NCBI RefSeq assembly: GCF_900111945.1
Contig: NZ_FOYO01000001.1
Span: forward strand, 1,061,751 to 1,125,750
Length of the DNA: 64,000 bases
From: Litoreibacter janthinus
Lineage (GTDB): Bacteria > Pseudomonadota > Alphaproteobacteria > Rhodobacterales > Rhodobacteraceae
Direction of reading: 5' to 3'
Every line of letters begins with the position of its first letter. The stretch's first letter is position 1. The notes beneath the pieces were generated by a model. That model was not told the DNA's origin and ran no database searches. It worked only from the letters and a program-made list of their open reading frames with translations. The position numbers were made by a program, and so were the translations under genes. Of this stretch, positions 37,900 through 47,295 are shown in pieces.

Positions 37900-39060
37900 A
37901 TGGGTGATCATGCCAATCCACATCGGGTACTAGGACATCTCGCGGATATCGTTCGCGCGGCTGCAGATGGAGCCGCAGTGGACGCTGATCTCGTCGAGCA
38001 AGTTGCCGAAATTCAGCAAGGATTGCTTGAACAACAAGAGGCTGGACTTGAGGAAACAGCGGACTCAGCAGGCGGTGGCGGAGGTGCGTCTGGCGGTACT
38101 GTGCAGGCAATGGGCAATTTGGCCAGTGTCCTGTCGTCGACTGCAGAACGCGGACAAGGACGCGCTGAAGAGCTTGAAGGCGTCTTAGTAAAGCAGATTG
38201 AAGAAAAGGAAGGTGCCGGCGGCACGCCTGGCGGTCAATCTGGGTCCGGAACGGGTTCAGGAACGGGAACAGGCCCGACAAGCGGAGGCGATCCTGAGGG
38301 CGGCGGTGGTCAAACCGGGCCAACGCGCCCTCGCGAGCCTGTGAAGCCAGAGGGCGACGGCACCAAACCGGGTGAAATTGACCCGCCCGAGGGTGGGCAA
38401 CCGCCAGATGATGGACCACCTGTTATCAAGCGCGGGAAAACCACTGTGCTAAGATGCTATAAATTCCGACTGCAAAACAGAACGCTTGCACCGGTTTCAG
38501 ACATTCATTTTGGAAGCGATGCCGAGACCGAAGGCACGCAGGTTCCAAAAGGATGGAGCGCGATTCCAGGCCACGGCGCGGGTTTTGGCTTTGTTGCCGG
38601 CAACCTCGACAGCATAGTGCCTCCGGGTCGCGCCCTTGGGCCATTCGAGTTTTGTTCGAAAAAGAGCTTTAAATCGAAGATCGAGCTCTCGCATCCTGAT
38701 GGTAGACCGAATACTCCGTTGGGAGATGGCGACGTCACCGTGCGCGGAAAACGCCCGGGAAAGAACGAAGAAGGCGAGATTGTTATCCCAGCGACCAGTC
38801 GCAAGTACATCCACGAAATCGAAGTTCAAACTGGCGCCGGTGGAATACCGCAGATCAACGTTAACGTTGGCGGTGGCAAAGTTGAACTTGTTGGTGAAAC
38901 CGGGCTCGGCGAAAACGGACAATGGACAATTGGCGAAGACGGCAAGTCGATTTCGGTGTTCCCGATTGGCGCAGCCGATCACCAGGCTGGTAACTCCATC
39001 ACAGTAAAGGTGTCCTCTGAGAAGCCCGTGCGGGTTTTCGGTCTCGCGGGCGAGGACTAA
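37900..39060 (+). CDS. toxin-locus partner protein with Gly/Pro-rich linker
   Basis: 386 residues from ATG 37900; the frame is open back to a TTG at 37840. A helical N-terminus (HRVLGHLADIVRAAADGAAV) is followed by a low-complexity Gly/Ser/Thr/Pro linker of about 110 residues and then a beta-rich C-terminal domain (about 185-386) with LRCYKFRLQNRTLAP at its start. There is no signal peptide. It ends 5 bases before the toxin gene, which has the same helical-linker style. It could be a delivery adaptor or structural partner. Family not recognised. Confidence 0.65.
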   Translation: MGDHANPHRVLGHLADIVRAAADGAAVDADLVEQVAEIQQGLLEQQEAGLEETADSAGGGGGASGGTVQAMGNLASVLSSTAERGQGRAEELEGVLVKQIEEKEGAGGTPGGQSGSGTGSGTGTGPTSGGDPEGGGGQTGPTRPREPVKPEGDGTKPGEIDPPEGGQPPDDGPPVIKRGKTTVLRCYKFRLQNRTLAPVSDIHFGSDAETEGTQVPKGWSAIPGHGAGFGFVAGNLDSIVPPGRALGPFEFCSKKSFKSKIELSHPDGRPNTPLGDGDVTVRGKRPGKNEEGEIVIPATSRKYIHEIEVQTGAGGIPQINVNVGGGKVELVGETGLGENGQWTIGEDGKSISVFPIGAADHQAGNSITVKVSSEKPVRVFGLAGED

Positions 39061-39065
39061 CGGCC

Positions 39066-41615
39066 ATGCCAACTATCTACGTAAATTTAGAGGGGGTCGG
39101 CGAAGGCGGAAAACTATCCGGTCACGTTCTTCAGCGAGGGCAATCAACCGAGTTTGAGATAGACGTTGGAGAATGGGACGTCCCGCGTGTTGTGGCTGAT
39201 CGGCTGGCTTCGCGTTTGGATTCTTTACAGCCCAATCTGGGCGAGCGTCTAGAAAACGCTGGAGGTGTCGTATTGCTGCGCGAAGTGGACGACTTTCAGG
39301 TTGAGTCCGCGGATGTCGGTATATTCGCGACCGACGTGGAGACCGTACCAACAACCCGGCTGACGGGCGAAACTTTTGGGAGTCGTTTTGCGGCGTCGGG
39401 TTACGCCGATCATGACCGGGAGGTTCTGGATCATCTCGGCCTTTGGGTTGGAGAGTTGGCTCGGTCGGCCAAAGCGGAGCAGATGCTGATCCGAAACTCC
39501 TCTGCGGCGCTAAATGCAAACACGGCGAACCCCCTGTCGACTGGTCTATCGCCAATGTCTGGCGGCGGTGGCGGTGACGGAGCCACTATGGCCAGTGCCA
39601 TCGCCGCAACGATGTCAGCGACCGCGAAGCTGGCCAAAGCGCGCGGTGAGCAGCTGAAGGCGATTGAACAGAAAGAGCGAGAAGCTAAAGGCAACGGAGG
39701 TGGCGCTGGTCAGCCGGGCGGGCTTCCACCAACCGTCGGGCCGGGCCCCTGGCTGCCGCCCGACCCTGATCCCACCGGTGGCGGCGGAGGTGGCGGAAGC
39801 CCGGCGCCGGGACCGTCGTCGGGCACGGGCACCGGTGGTAGCGACGGCACGGCGGGCAAGGAGCCGGAAAACGGAACCGTAGCGCGACCGCTTGGCACGG
39901 ACAACGAGCTTCGCCCGATCGAAACCCCGTGCGAAATCATCACTTACATCATCGATGGTGTTGAATACACGATCGGCAAATTCGACGACGGATGGTTTTT
40001 GGCGCTAGATAAAGGCGGGTTGGAAGTCTTCCAGAATGACGGAAGTTTCACGATCGTTCCGGATTCTTACAATTTTGGCGATATTTACGCCGACGATCCC
40101 GATATGCGCCCCTTGGAGGTCGACAAGGCTCACTTGGATGCGATGGTGCAGCAGCGACAACAGGCTGCGTCAGAAGAGGATGACCCTTGGAAGGACGCCG
40201 CAAGCGTGGCGAGCTTCGTGCTGGATTTGGTGCCGATCGTGGGACAGATCAAAGGCGGAGTCGAACTGGCGACAGGTTATGATTATGTTACTGGGAGGCA
40301 GCTTTCGACCGAAGAACGCGCAGTTGCTGCTGTCTTCATGCTACTACCTTTCGCAGGCGGCGCGATAAAAGCCGGTACCAAGGCAGGACTGCGTGCTGCG
40401 CAAAAGGCTATCCGCGCGGGGCGCAGCCTGACCGGTTCCCATTTGGGCACGCTAGAGGATGCTCTGCGTCAGTTACGCCGCTCCAGAATGCGACGCCGAA
40501 CTTCGCGGGCAGAGGTGCAGGTCCGCCGCTGTGGCGATCCGAATTCCCGCGTCGGGCGGCGTGGATCACGGCGAAACCTTACGCGGTGTTTTGCATCTGG
40601 AACAAAGGTTCGACAGGTGAGCGGCGATCACATTCCGATTGAGATTATTCGGCCTGCGATGTCTATCGCAAGTGTTCCAGGCGCCGCAATGCAGCCGAAT
40701 TCCAACGCACCTTCAAATCGCCGTGTCCTGCGCCGCTATGCACGCTCGGCTGAGGAGACGATGACGTTCACTCTTCGGGGTGAAGAGGGCGGCCAAGACT
40801 GGCCGCTTACCACGACGTCTGCACATCTTTTCGCAACTCCGTCTGGCTACCGCGCTGCAGGCTGGTTGCAACCCGGAAACCATGTATTGCGAGCTGAAGG
40901 ACGTTTGGCAGTTGTCGTGGATGTAGTTGCAAAACCCGATAAGGAACCGGTCTATAATCTCGAGGTTTCGGTAGATCATAATTATCTGGTCACACCGCTT
41001 GACATCCTCGTACACAATTCGTGCCCCTGCAGTGAATTTTGGTCACAGGTACAGACGGAGAAAATGCTAGAAGACGAGGGGTTTGAGTTCTTCCACGGTG
41101 TCGATGACGCAGGAGATTTCCTTTTCGGCTCGAGCAAGCATAAAAATTTCAAACCTGAACCGGAATTTAAGGATGGTCTGTTCACGGGTCGCAAGGGGCG
41201 CAAGAAGAACGGGACCCAAATGGCCTACCCAAAAAAGTACTCGACTCGTCCCGATGTACTGGGCCGTGAAAACGGTCAGCTTGTCGCTTATGAGATCAAA
41301 ACTATCGCGGACGATTGGAGCACCTACTCGCACCTGAAACGATATCGCGACCCTATTGCCAATCAAGTGGGCGGACGGTTCATGGGGATGACGAGCAGGA
41401 ATGGTGTGCCCTTGCCCGCCGATCATCGGTTAATCATCGATGTCCGTAACTCCTTTGAAACTGAGGAAGGCGTGATCAAAGCACTCCGAAGACTGGCAGA
41501 CGAGGACAATTTCCGCGATTTAGCCGAGTATTCTGGCGGCGTGCGGGTGATTGTAGGTACGCGAGATGCACCGGACATCGGCCGCTTGATCTCCTGGGAC
41601 GAGATACTGTCATGA
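39066..41615 (+). CDS. polymorphic toxin with PT-TG and Hint domains and a C-terminal nuclease
   Basis: 849 residues. Residues 1-200 are an uncharacterised N-terminal module, followed by a Gly/Pro-rich linker (about 205-275). A pre-toxin TG-like segment lies at about 385-450 (LDLVPIVGQIKGGVELATGY). A Hint self-cleavage domain runs from C508 (CFASGTKV) through TTTSAHLF to the terminal VHN at 649-651, followed by Ser-Cys. The toxin module is 652-849. RPDVLG and, 13 residues later, YEIKT give D-x(13)-ExK, suggesting a PD-(D/E)XK nuclease. No Sec signal. The immunity candidate overlaps by ATGA. Confidence 0.85.
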   Translation: MPTIYVNLEGVGEGGKLSGHVLQRGQSTEFEIDVGEWDVPRVVADRLASRLDSLQPNLGERLENAGGVVLLREVDDFQVESADVGIFATDVETVPTTRLTGETFGSRFAASGYADHDREVLDHLGLWVGELARSAKAEQMLIRNSSAALNANTANPLSTGLSPMSGGGGGDGATMASAIAATMSATAKLAKARGEQLKAIEQKEREAKGNGGGAGQPGGLPPTVGPGPWLPPDPDPTGGGGGGGSPAPGPSSGTGTGGSDGTAGKEPENGTVARPLGTDNELRPIETPCEIITYIIDGVEYTIGKFDDGWFLALDKGGLEVFQNDGSFTIVPDSYNFGDIYADDPDMRPLEVDKAHLDAMVQQRQQAASEEDDPWKDAASVASFVLDLVPIVGQIKGGVELATGYDYVTGRQLSTEERAVAAVFMLLPFAGGAIKAGTKAGLRAAQKAIRAGRSLTGSHLGTLEDALRQLRRSRMRRRTSRAEVQVRRCGDPNSRVGRRGSRRNLTRCFASGTKVRQVSGDHIPIEIIRPAMSIASVPGAAMQPNSNAPSNRRVLRRYARSAEETMTFTLRGEEGGQDWPLTTTSAHLFATPSGYRAAGWLQPGNHVLRAEGRLAVVVDVVAKPDKEPVYNLEVSVDHNYLVTPLDILVHNSCPCSEFWSQVQTEKMLEDEGFEFFHGVDDAGDFLFGSSKHKNFKPEPEFKDGLFTGRKGRKKNGTQMAYPKKYSTRPDVLGRENGQLVAYEIKTIADDWSTYSHLKRYRDPIANQVGGRFMGMTSRNGVPLPADHRLIIDVRNSFETEEGVIKALRRLADEDNFRDLAEYSGGVRVIVGTRDAPDIGRLISWDEILS

Positions 41616-42322
41616 GCGATCGCCCAACAATGAGCCACCTGAATTGGGAGATGCTGGAGCGTCTTCGGACGGCTGTGCAAACGACCGACGCAAATCAGAT
41701 CAAGTCGTCTCTTCTAGCAGAGCAGTACGACTTGGGTCAGTTTGATGTTGATTTTCTGGATACGATCAAGGGGCTGAACCCTAACTTTCATCCTCCTGTC
41801 AGAATACCGATGGAGATGAAGGTGGACGCAGTCTCTTATGCTGAGCAAACTGCGCAGTGGTTAGTAATCGCCGGTGCAGCGGACCGCCTGAATTGTCTGA
41901 TCGGCATGTCCGTTGTCGGCGATGAATTTCCCCTGCCCGCACCTCATTTCCTGATTTTGTCATACTTTTCGGAGTTGTTTCGGTTTTATGCGCTCGGGAT
42001 TGAGGGCGAGGGCGCAGATATTGATTTGGCCTATGACGGCGACATGGCAGTTTTGCGAGCTTGTGGTGGGTTGGTAATGCCTGGTCATTTGTTGGACGCG
42101 CTCTACGACCCGACTGAGGTCTCAGACATTTCCAATGGACTGAATGCAATCGTGTTGAGCGATTATCCCAAAGGGGATGTACGTCCTTTGCGAGACTACT
42201 ATGAGGACGCGTCCGATGGCGAAGAGCACCTTGATGAAGTTTGCAAGCTGTCCTTTGGGGCGCTTAGGGACTTTTATCAGGCGGCAGCGGGTGCAGGACT
42301 TGGTGTGCGTATCTTAGGCTGA
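41612..42322 (+). CDS. candidate immunity protein
   Basis: 236 residues, acidic, cytoplasmic, starting at an ATG that overlaps the toxin stop codon (ATGA). No known immunity family is recognised; ankyrin-like helical spacing (AAGAADRLNCLIGMSVVG, then GGLVMPGHLLDALYD) is suggestive. Position directly after the toxin tip, coupled translation and acidic charge are the arguments for an immunity role. Confidence 0.7.
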   Translation: MSDRPTMSHLNWEMLERLRTAVQTTDANQIKSSLLAEQYDLGQFDVDFLDTIKGLNPNFHPPVRIPMEMKVDAVSYAEQTAQWLVIAGAADRLNCLIGMSVVGDEFPLPAPHFLILSYFSELFRFYALGIEGEGADIDLAYDGDMAVLRACGGLVMPGHLLDALYDPTEVSDISNGLNAIVLSDYPKGDVRPLRDYYEDASDGEEHLDEVCKLSFGALRDFYQAAAGAGLGVRILG

Positions 42323-43349
42323 CACTGACATCGCAATCTGACACAGTGCCTATTCGCAATGTCCATGAGAATCCTTTAGTAAGAATACAGTAGAGGGCCG
42401 TTCTGTCTACCTTGTTCATGTGGAACCCAGCGCAACAGCAGCTTTTTGAGGTCCAAAGGAGCCATGATGCATTCGTGGCAAATGACAGCTTCCCGCCCCT
42501 GGTGCTATTCGCCACTGACACGAAGCACACAAAGCGGACACCTAGGGCAAGAAGTCGAATGGCAGGTTTGTCCGCTAACCAGACCTCTCCAAACACTTCA
42601 AACAAGCTCCTGCAGCGAACGGCGGCTTTGACGCGCTGCGGCGCAGCTTCAGGATTGCCAGGTGAACGGCAGGTTTGGGCCGTTCGTGTCGGTAGTGACA
42701 CACTCACGACGCGGGAATGCTGCGACCGATCTAATGTCGGCAACGAGCCCAGAGTGGCTGATGCTGCGATGCGCATGAATGTCGTCTTGTGATATCTACG
42801 CCGAAGGGCGGCTCTTCTGGCGAAGGGATTGCCGATGCGCTAGGTGAATGCTTGCCGATCTCTTGTCGTTGGATGAGTGTCCGCGATCTTAGCAGCAAAG
42901 CATGGCTCGCTATCGTTGCAATTCCAGCGCAAAGAGACTACCTACACGGTACAAAAGTTGTGGTCTTCTGCGGCCTGGGCGCATCGCCAGCCAGAAACGA
43001 CCACGATCTTCTATCATGAAAATTGAACTGTCACATCCTCTTGGAAGGATCTGATGCTTGGAAAGTTGCCGATGTTATTGGGCACGACAACACCGCTTGT
43101 GATGTTCGCCCATCCCCTTCCAAAGGCTGGATGGAACGATGGGTTTCAGGCAGGCAGCTATGCGCGTTTCACCAGAAAGAATGGTGTGTGACGCCTTAGG
43201 TTTACAGCCTGCAAACCCACTGCACTGCGACGGGAACGTACAATGGTTTGCGCAGCCTCACTAACTATGCGCGATACGGCAACTCCGGCTTCAACAAACG
43301 ATGGCGACGACGGCTTCGTCCTCAGCGAGCCATCAAAAAGGGAAACACT
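42323..43349. other. gene-poor region with dispersed repeats
   Basis: About 1 kb without a supported gene. It carries repeat cores at 42610-42630 and 42714-42775. Short open frames (for example 42789-43019) have no protein-like features. The end includes the leader of the DUF1611 gene. Confidence 0.5.
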
Positions 43350-44525
43350 ATGAACACCGAACTTGAAACGCGAGACACTATCCGTCGTCCTGTCAGAGGT
43401 GCGCAAGCGCCGTCGCTAAAACCCAAAGCTCAAATCACTTTGCAGCCAACAGCTATAGTCTATTGCGAAGGCAACTTTGCCGAAGTCGACGGCAAGACAG
43501 CCAACGGCCTTGTGCGTCATTCAGAGGCCTACCGAATTCTATCTGTCATCGATAGCAATCACAGCGGCGGCGACAGTGGGTTGGTTCTCAACGGTCCTAT
43601 CAACAATATTCCTATCTTTGAAAACCTAGATGCCGCTGTTGCTCATGAAGCCGTTTTGCCCGATACCTTTATCTATGGGATGGCACCCTCGACAGGGCGA
43701 CTTTCGCACGATGATCGCGGTGTTGTACTGGATGCAATCGCACTTGGTATGAACATTGTCAGTGGCTTGCATGAATATCTGAGCGACGACGCTGAGATAG
43801 CGCGTGCAGCATCAGCAAGACATGTCACCGTCCGCGACATCCGCAAACCTAAGCCCAGCAAAGACATGCGCTTGTTTGATGGAAGTGTCGCAAGTGTCGA
43901 TGCGCTACGCATCGCGGTTCTCGGGACCGATTGCGCCATCGGAAAACGGACGACCGCAACGGTTTTGGCACGTGTTTTAAACGCAAACGGCATCAAGACT
44001 GTGCTTGTTGGCACCGGCCAGACGGGTTTGATGCAGGGTGCAAAATATGGTGTGGCCATGGACGCTGTACCGCCGCAGTTCTGCTGTGGCGAACTTGAGG
44101 GCGCGATTGTTGCGGCTTCAGATGTAGAACAACCCGATGTCATTTTGATCGAAGGTCAAGGAGCGCTAAGCCATCCAGCGTTCTGCACATCAGCCTTTAT
44201 CCTTCGCGGCAGCCAGCCGGACGCTGTGATCCTTCAGCATGCACCCAATCGCACCCATCGCTGTGATTTTCCCAATATGCCAATGCCCACACCTGCTAGT
44301 GAGATTGCGCTAATAGAAGCCTTTGCTGATACCAAAGTCATTGGGGTCACACTTAATCACGAAGGCATGTCCGATGCCGAGATCACAGGCACGATCGCTG
44401 ATCAAAGCGAAAAACTGGGCCTGCCCGTGACCGACGCGCTCAGCCGGCCAGCGGCGCGTCTGCTTTCTATGGTTGTTACCGCCTATCCCAGTTTGCAGCA
44501 TGGAACACCCATGGCTGTGACATGA
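43350..44525 (+). CDS. DUF1611 family P-loop protein
   Basis: 391 residues from ATG 43350, preceded by AAAGGGAA. An N-terminal Rossmann-like part (TAIVYCEGNFAEVDGKTANG) is followed by a P-loop-type domain (AVLGTDCAIGKRTTATVLA) with VILIEGQGALSHPAF. Some DUF1611 members (DgcN) are D-glutamate N-acetyltransferases that work with amino-acid racemases or epimerases. Here it overlaps an alanine/ornithine-racemase-like gene by ATGA, which supports a D-amino-acid role. The substrate is inferred only from family knowledge. Confidence 0.85.
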   Translation: MNTELETRDTIRRPVRGAQAPSLKPKAQITLQPTAIVYCEGNFAEVDGKTANGLVRHSEAYRILSVIDSNHSGGDSGLVLNGPINNIPIFENLDAAVAHEAVLPDTFIYGMAPSTGRLSHDDRGVVLDAIALGMNIVSGLHEYLSDDAEIARAASARHVTVRDIRKPKPSKDMRLFDGSVASVDALRIAVLGTDCAIGKRTTATVLARVLNANGIKTVLVGTGQTGLMQGAKYGVAMDAVPPQFCCGELEGAIVAASDVEQPDVILIEGQGALSHPAFCTSAFILRGSQPDAVILQHAPNRTHRCDFPNMPMPTPASEIALIEAFADTKVIGVTLNHEGMSDAEITGTIADQSEKLGLPVTDALSRPAARLLSMVVTAYPSLQHGTPMAVT

Positions 44526-45643
44526 GTTGCCCGCGCGTAGAAGTGGATCTGCGCAAGATTCGCCATAACACCCGAACTATTGTTGGGCGGTTGAACGCGC
44601 GTGGCATCTGTGTGAATGGGGTGACCAAGGCGGTGGCCGGACATCCAGCCATCGCCAGGGCCATGCTGGACGGCGGCGTTACGGGCCTTGCTGAGGCGCG
44701 ATTACGCAATGCGCAGAGATTACGTAAAGCTGGTATAACATGCCCGATCACCCTGATCCGGACACCAATGCTGAGCCAAGCCGGTGAGGTCGTAAAAATC
44801 TGCGAGGCAAGCTACAACACTGAGATAACTGTGATCGCGGGTTTAGCCGCTGCTGCGATCCAGCAGAGCAAGGTTCACGGCGTAATCCTGATGGTCGAGA
44901 TGGGCGATCTGCGTGAAGGTATCATGCCACAAGACCTTTACCATATTGCACAGCAAGTGGTGGATCTGCCCGGTGTCGCGTTGGAAGGCATTGGAGCAAA
45001 TTTTGCATGTCTCAGCAATTTTGCACCTGACGCTGCCAAGATGCAAAGCCTATCCACCCTTGCCAACGACATTGAGGGGCAGTGTGGCCGTTTCCTTCAA
45101 ACGGTCTCCGGGGGCAATTCCGCAAACCTGCCTTGGGCGCTCGCAGGACATGCCACTGGTCGTATCAACCAACTGCGGCTGGGCGAAGCAATACTTCTGG
45201 GTGTTGATCCTGTCTCTGGGAGCCAGATCGATGGCATGTATCGGGATGCCTTTACGCTCGTTGCCGAAGTCATTGAGACAAATACCAAGCTTGTGTGTCC
45301 AACCGAGATATTTGCCGATCTGGACCTGTCAAAACGCCGCATTGCGCCAAACAGTGGACATGGCACACGCGTAATCCTCGCCATCGGGCAACAAGACACG
45401 GATATTTCTGGTCTTTCACTACCTCCCGGAAGTACGTTGATCGGTGCTACAAGCGATCATCTTGTCATTGGTATCAGACGTGCGGCTCCACTCGTTGGTT
45501 CAGATATGCGGTTTCAAATGAACTATGGAGCGTTGATGCGCGCCACTGCAGCCCCGGATGTTCAGACATATCTGCGCAACGACCGACCAGCGCCAAACCC
45601 GCGCCATGCGCGTGACCCAAACAAACACCTGACATTGGTTTGA
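44522..45643 (+). CDS. PLP-dependent amino-acid racemase, alanine/ornithine racemase type
   Basis: 373 residues of the alanine racemase N-terminal fold: VEVDLRKIRHNTRTIV, then the PLP lysine in GVTKAVAGHP, LVEMGDLREG, and GGNSANLPW near the phosphate site. The pattern is closer to ornithine-racemase-like proteins than to housekeeping Alr. Coupled by ATGA to the DUF1611 gene. Together they may make or degrade a D-amino acid or its N-acyl derivative. Confidence 0.85.
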   Translation: MSCPRVEVDLRKIRHNTRTIVGRLNARGICVNGVTKAVAGHPAIARAMLDGGVTGLAEARLRNAQRLRKAGITCPITLIRTPMLSQAGEVVKICEASYNTEITVIAGLAAAAIQQSKVHGVILMVEMGDLREGIMPQDLYHIAQQVVDLPGVALEGIGANFACLSNFAPDAAKMQSLSTLANDIEGQCGRFLQTVSGGNSANLPWALAGHATGRINQLRLGEAILLGVDPVSGSQIDGMYRDAFTLVAEVIETNTKLVCPTEIFADLDLSKRRIAPNSGHGTRVILAIGQQDTDISGLSLPPGSTLIGATSDHLVIGIRRAAPLVGSDMRFQMNYGALMRATAAPDVQTYLRNDRPAPNPRHARDPNKHLTLV

Positions 45644-45692
45644 ATTATCTTGTTCAGACATACTTGGGTGGACCCAACGAGGAGAATGCCAA

Positions 45693-45884
45693 TTGGCAAA
45701 ATTAATAAAGACAAGTGTGTTTAGAACGCAAATTCCTAAAGCGGAAACGTCGATGGACAAGACATCTCGTATCGTCCGGAATATGCTCGACGAAGAAGCT
45801 GAACAGCGACAAGTCAAGATCGACCGTCTTCGGAAAGCGCGCCTTGAGAAAGAAGCAAACACGCAAGGGAAGCCATCCGCCTAG
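45693..45884 (+). CDS. small basic helical protein
   Basis: 63 residues from TTG 45693, with AGGAG 8 bases upstream, 50 bases after the racemase. The C-terminal half is charged and helical (EEAEQRQVKIDRLRKARLEKEA). The pattern recalls small conserved roseobacter proteins of unknown function. A real gene is likely because of the ribosome site and the amphipathic sequence. Confidence 0.55.
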   Translation: MAKLIKTSVFRTQIPKAETSMDKTSRIVRNMLDEEAEQRQVKIDRLRKARLEKEANTQGKPSA

Positions 45885-45974
45885 CGCAAGGGAAGTTCAC
45901 CTATAGCTGTTACGAAGCTGTGAAACTGCTGCTGCCCAGCGGTTTCAAGCTGCGATCATGCTACGAAAAACACG

Positions 45975-46265
45975 ATGGATCGAACCATGTCGAACTCAGA
46001 CGGGAGCGAAACAAAAACTCACTACATCTGCCAAACATATGTGGAGCACAAAACCGGGCATGATCGGGAAACAAGCCTGAAAATTGACAATCAATTTCAA
46101 TATTCGACGGCTTCTGAGGTGCAGAATAGGGCCGAGAGGGACGCACAGTCCGAAAATTGCGTGGGTGCTGATGCTTATTTGGTCATTGAAGATCCAGGCA
46201 GTGGCGAAGTCGGACTACCAAGTTTTCTCGTAAGGCTTGGTGATGTCCCAGAGTTTGATGATTAA
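45975..46265 (+). CDS. hypothetical protein
   Basis: 96 residues (ATG 45975, alternative 45987), acidic, soluble, mixed composition (THYICQTYVEHKTGHDRETS). No family recognised. It stands alone between gene-poor stretches. Supported mainly by length and reasonable composition, so it is uncertain. Confidence 0.4.
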   Translation: MDRTMSNSDGSETKTHYICQTYVEHKTGHDRETSLKIDNQFQYSTASEVQNRAERDAQSENCVGADAYLVIEDPGSGEVGLPSFLVRLGDVPEFDD

Positions 46266-47295
46266 TAGAACTTGGCATCTGGCCTAGGATCTGCTCACGC
46301 TCTGTACCTCGAACGCGACCCAGAATCATACAAAACACACCTTTTGGGTGCCTGTAGAAAAGTCGCTCCACGCCGGTGGAGTGCGTTCGTTAGAAAACGA
46401 AACCTGGCGCAACCGAGGCGAAATGCAACGTAATCCCACGTTTCAGGCGTTAACAGCTTCAGGGCCTCGCTTCTGCAGCGAATGTCTCCTTTGATCGTCC
46501 GCATCGCAGCATGCTGACTTAAGCGCGAATGTCGGCTTTGGGCCGATGGCAGCTGTTAACCCACGCCGCCCGTTGCTTCAAATAACACCGTTGTCCTCTC
46601 TCAGGACAACGGCATCAAATGGAAGAGAAGGAAAGGTTGGCATCGCCAATCGCGTTTGGCAGATCAATGCAGAGGTGACCTTGGTAGTGACGAAGCCAGC
46701 ACTTTGTAAATTTAGGAGATCCAAGCTATGAAAGGCTTTTGGCAGACGGTCCTGTCGCAGGCCTTTTTTCCGGTCAGGAAGAGACAATTCTCTTTGCAAT
46801 TAATCTATAGAATTGCCGTAGACGGCGAACGTGTATGCACACCGAAGTTGCCCTTTCTTAGTCGTTTATTACATCGCGGTTCGATCAATCGTTGCCGCTG
46901 CTGGCCTGAGTGAATTGAAGTCCATCAAAGGGTCGGTTCACCGGTTCGGTCCGCTATGATCCTACTCCACTGGATTGTTCCGATACTTCGAGCGATGACA
47001 CGAATTCCTTGCGTCGACCCCGCGATAAGAAACTGAGTACATGACATAAAAGGAGATCGTGTGGAGGATTTCGTCTTTAAGAGAATGAGCACATTTCAAA
47101 CACAAGATAGAACCGTCTTCACTGGTTGATAGCAACTGTCTCCAGACTAAAACTGCGAACCTTGCGTCTGAACCGCAGCCCCTGTCTGTGGCCCAACGAC
47201 TAACGCATGGCAATTTGCGGATGCTTGATCGGCACATCTCCATGACGTAGGGTAAAGTATATACTTTTTATAGCATACTTCTTTTTTGGAAAAGC
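46266..47295. other. gene-poor region with repeats and a perfect hairpin
   Basis: About 1 kb. Repeat cores lie at 46473-46493 and 46523-46540, and a perfect 10-bp hairpin at 46588-46612. A 61-codon frame at 46728-46913 has a GGAG ribosome site but no recognisable protein; I do not call it. Confidence 0.5.
46588..46612. repeat. perfect 10-bp inverted repeat
   Basis: CCGTTGTCCT and AGGACAACGG flank a 5-base loop (CTCTC). No T run follows on the plus strand, so it is not a standard terminator. Confidence 0.8.
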
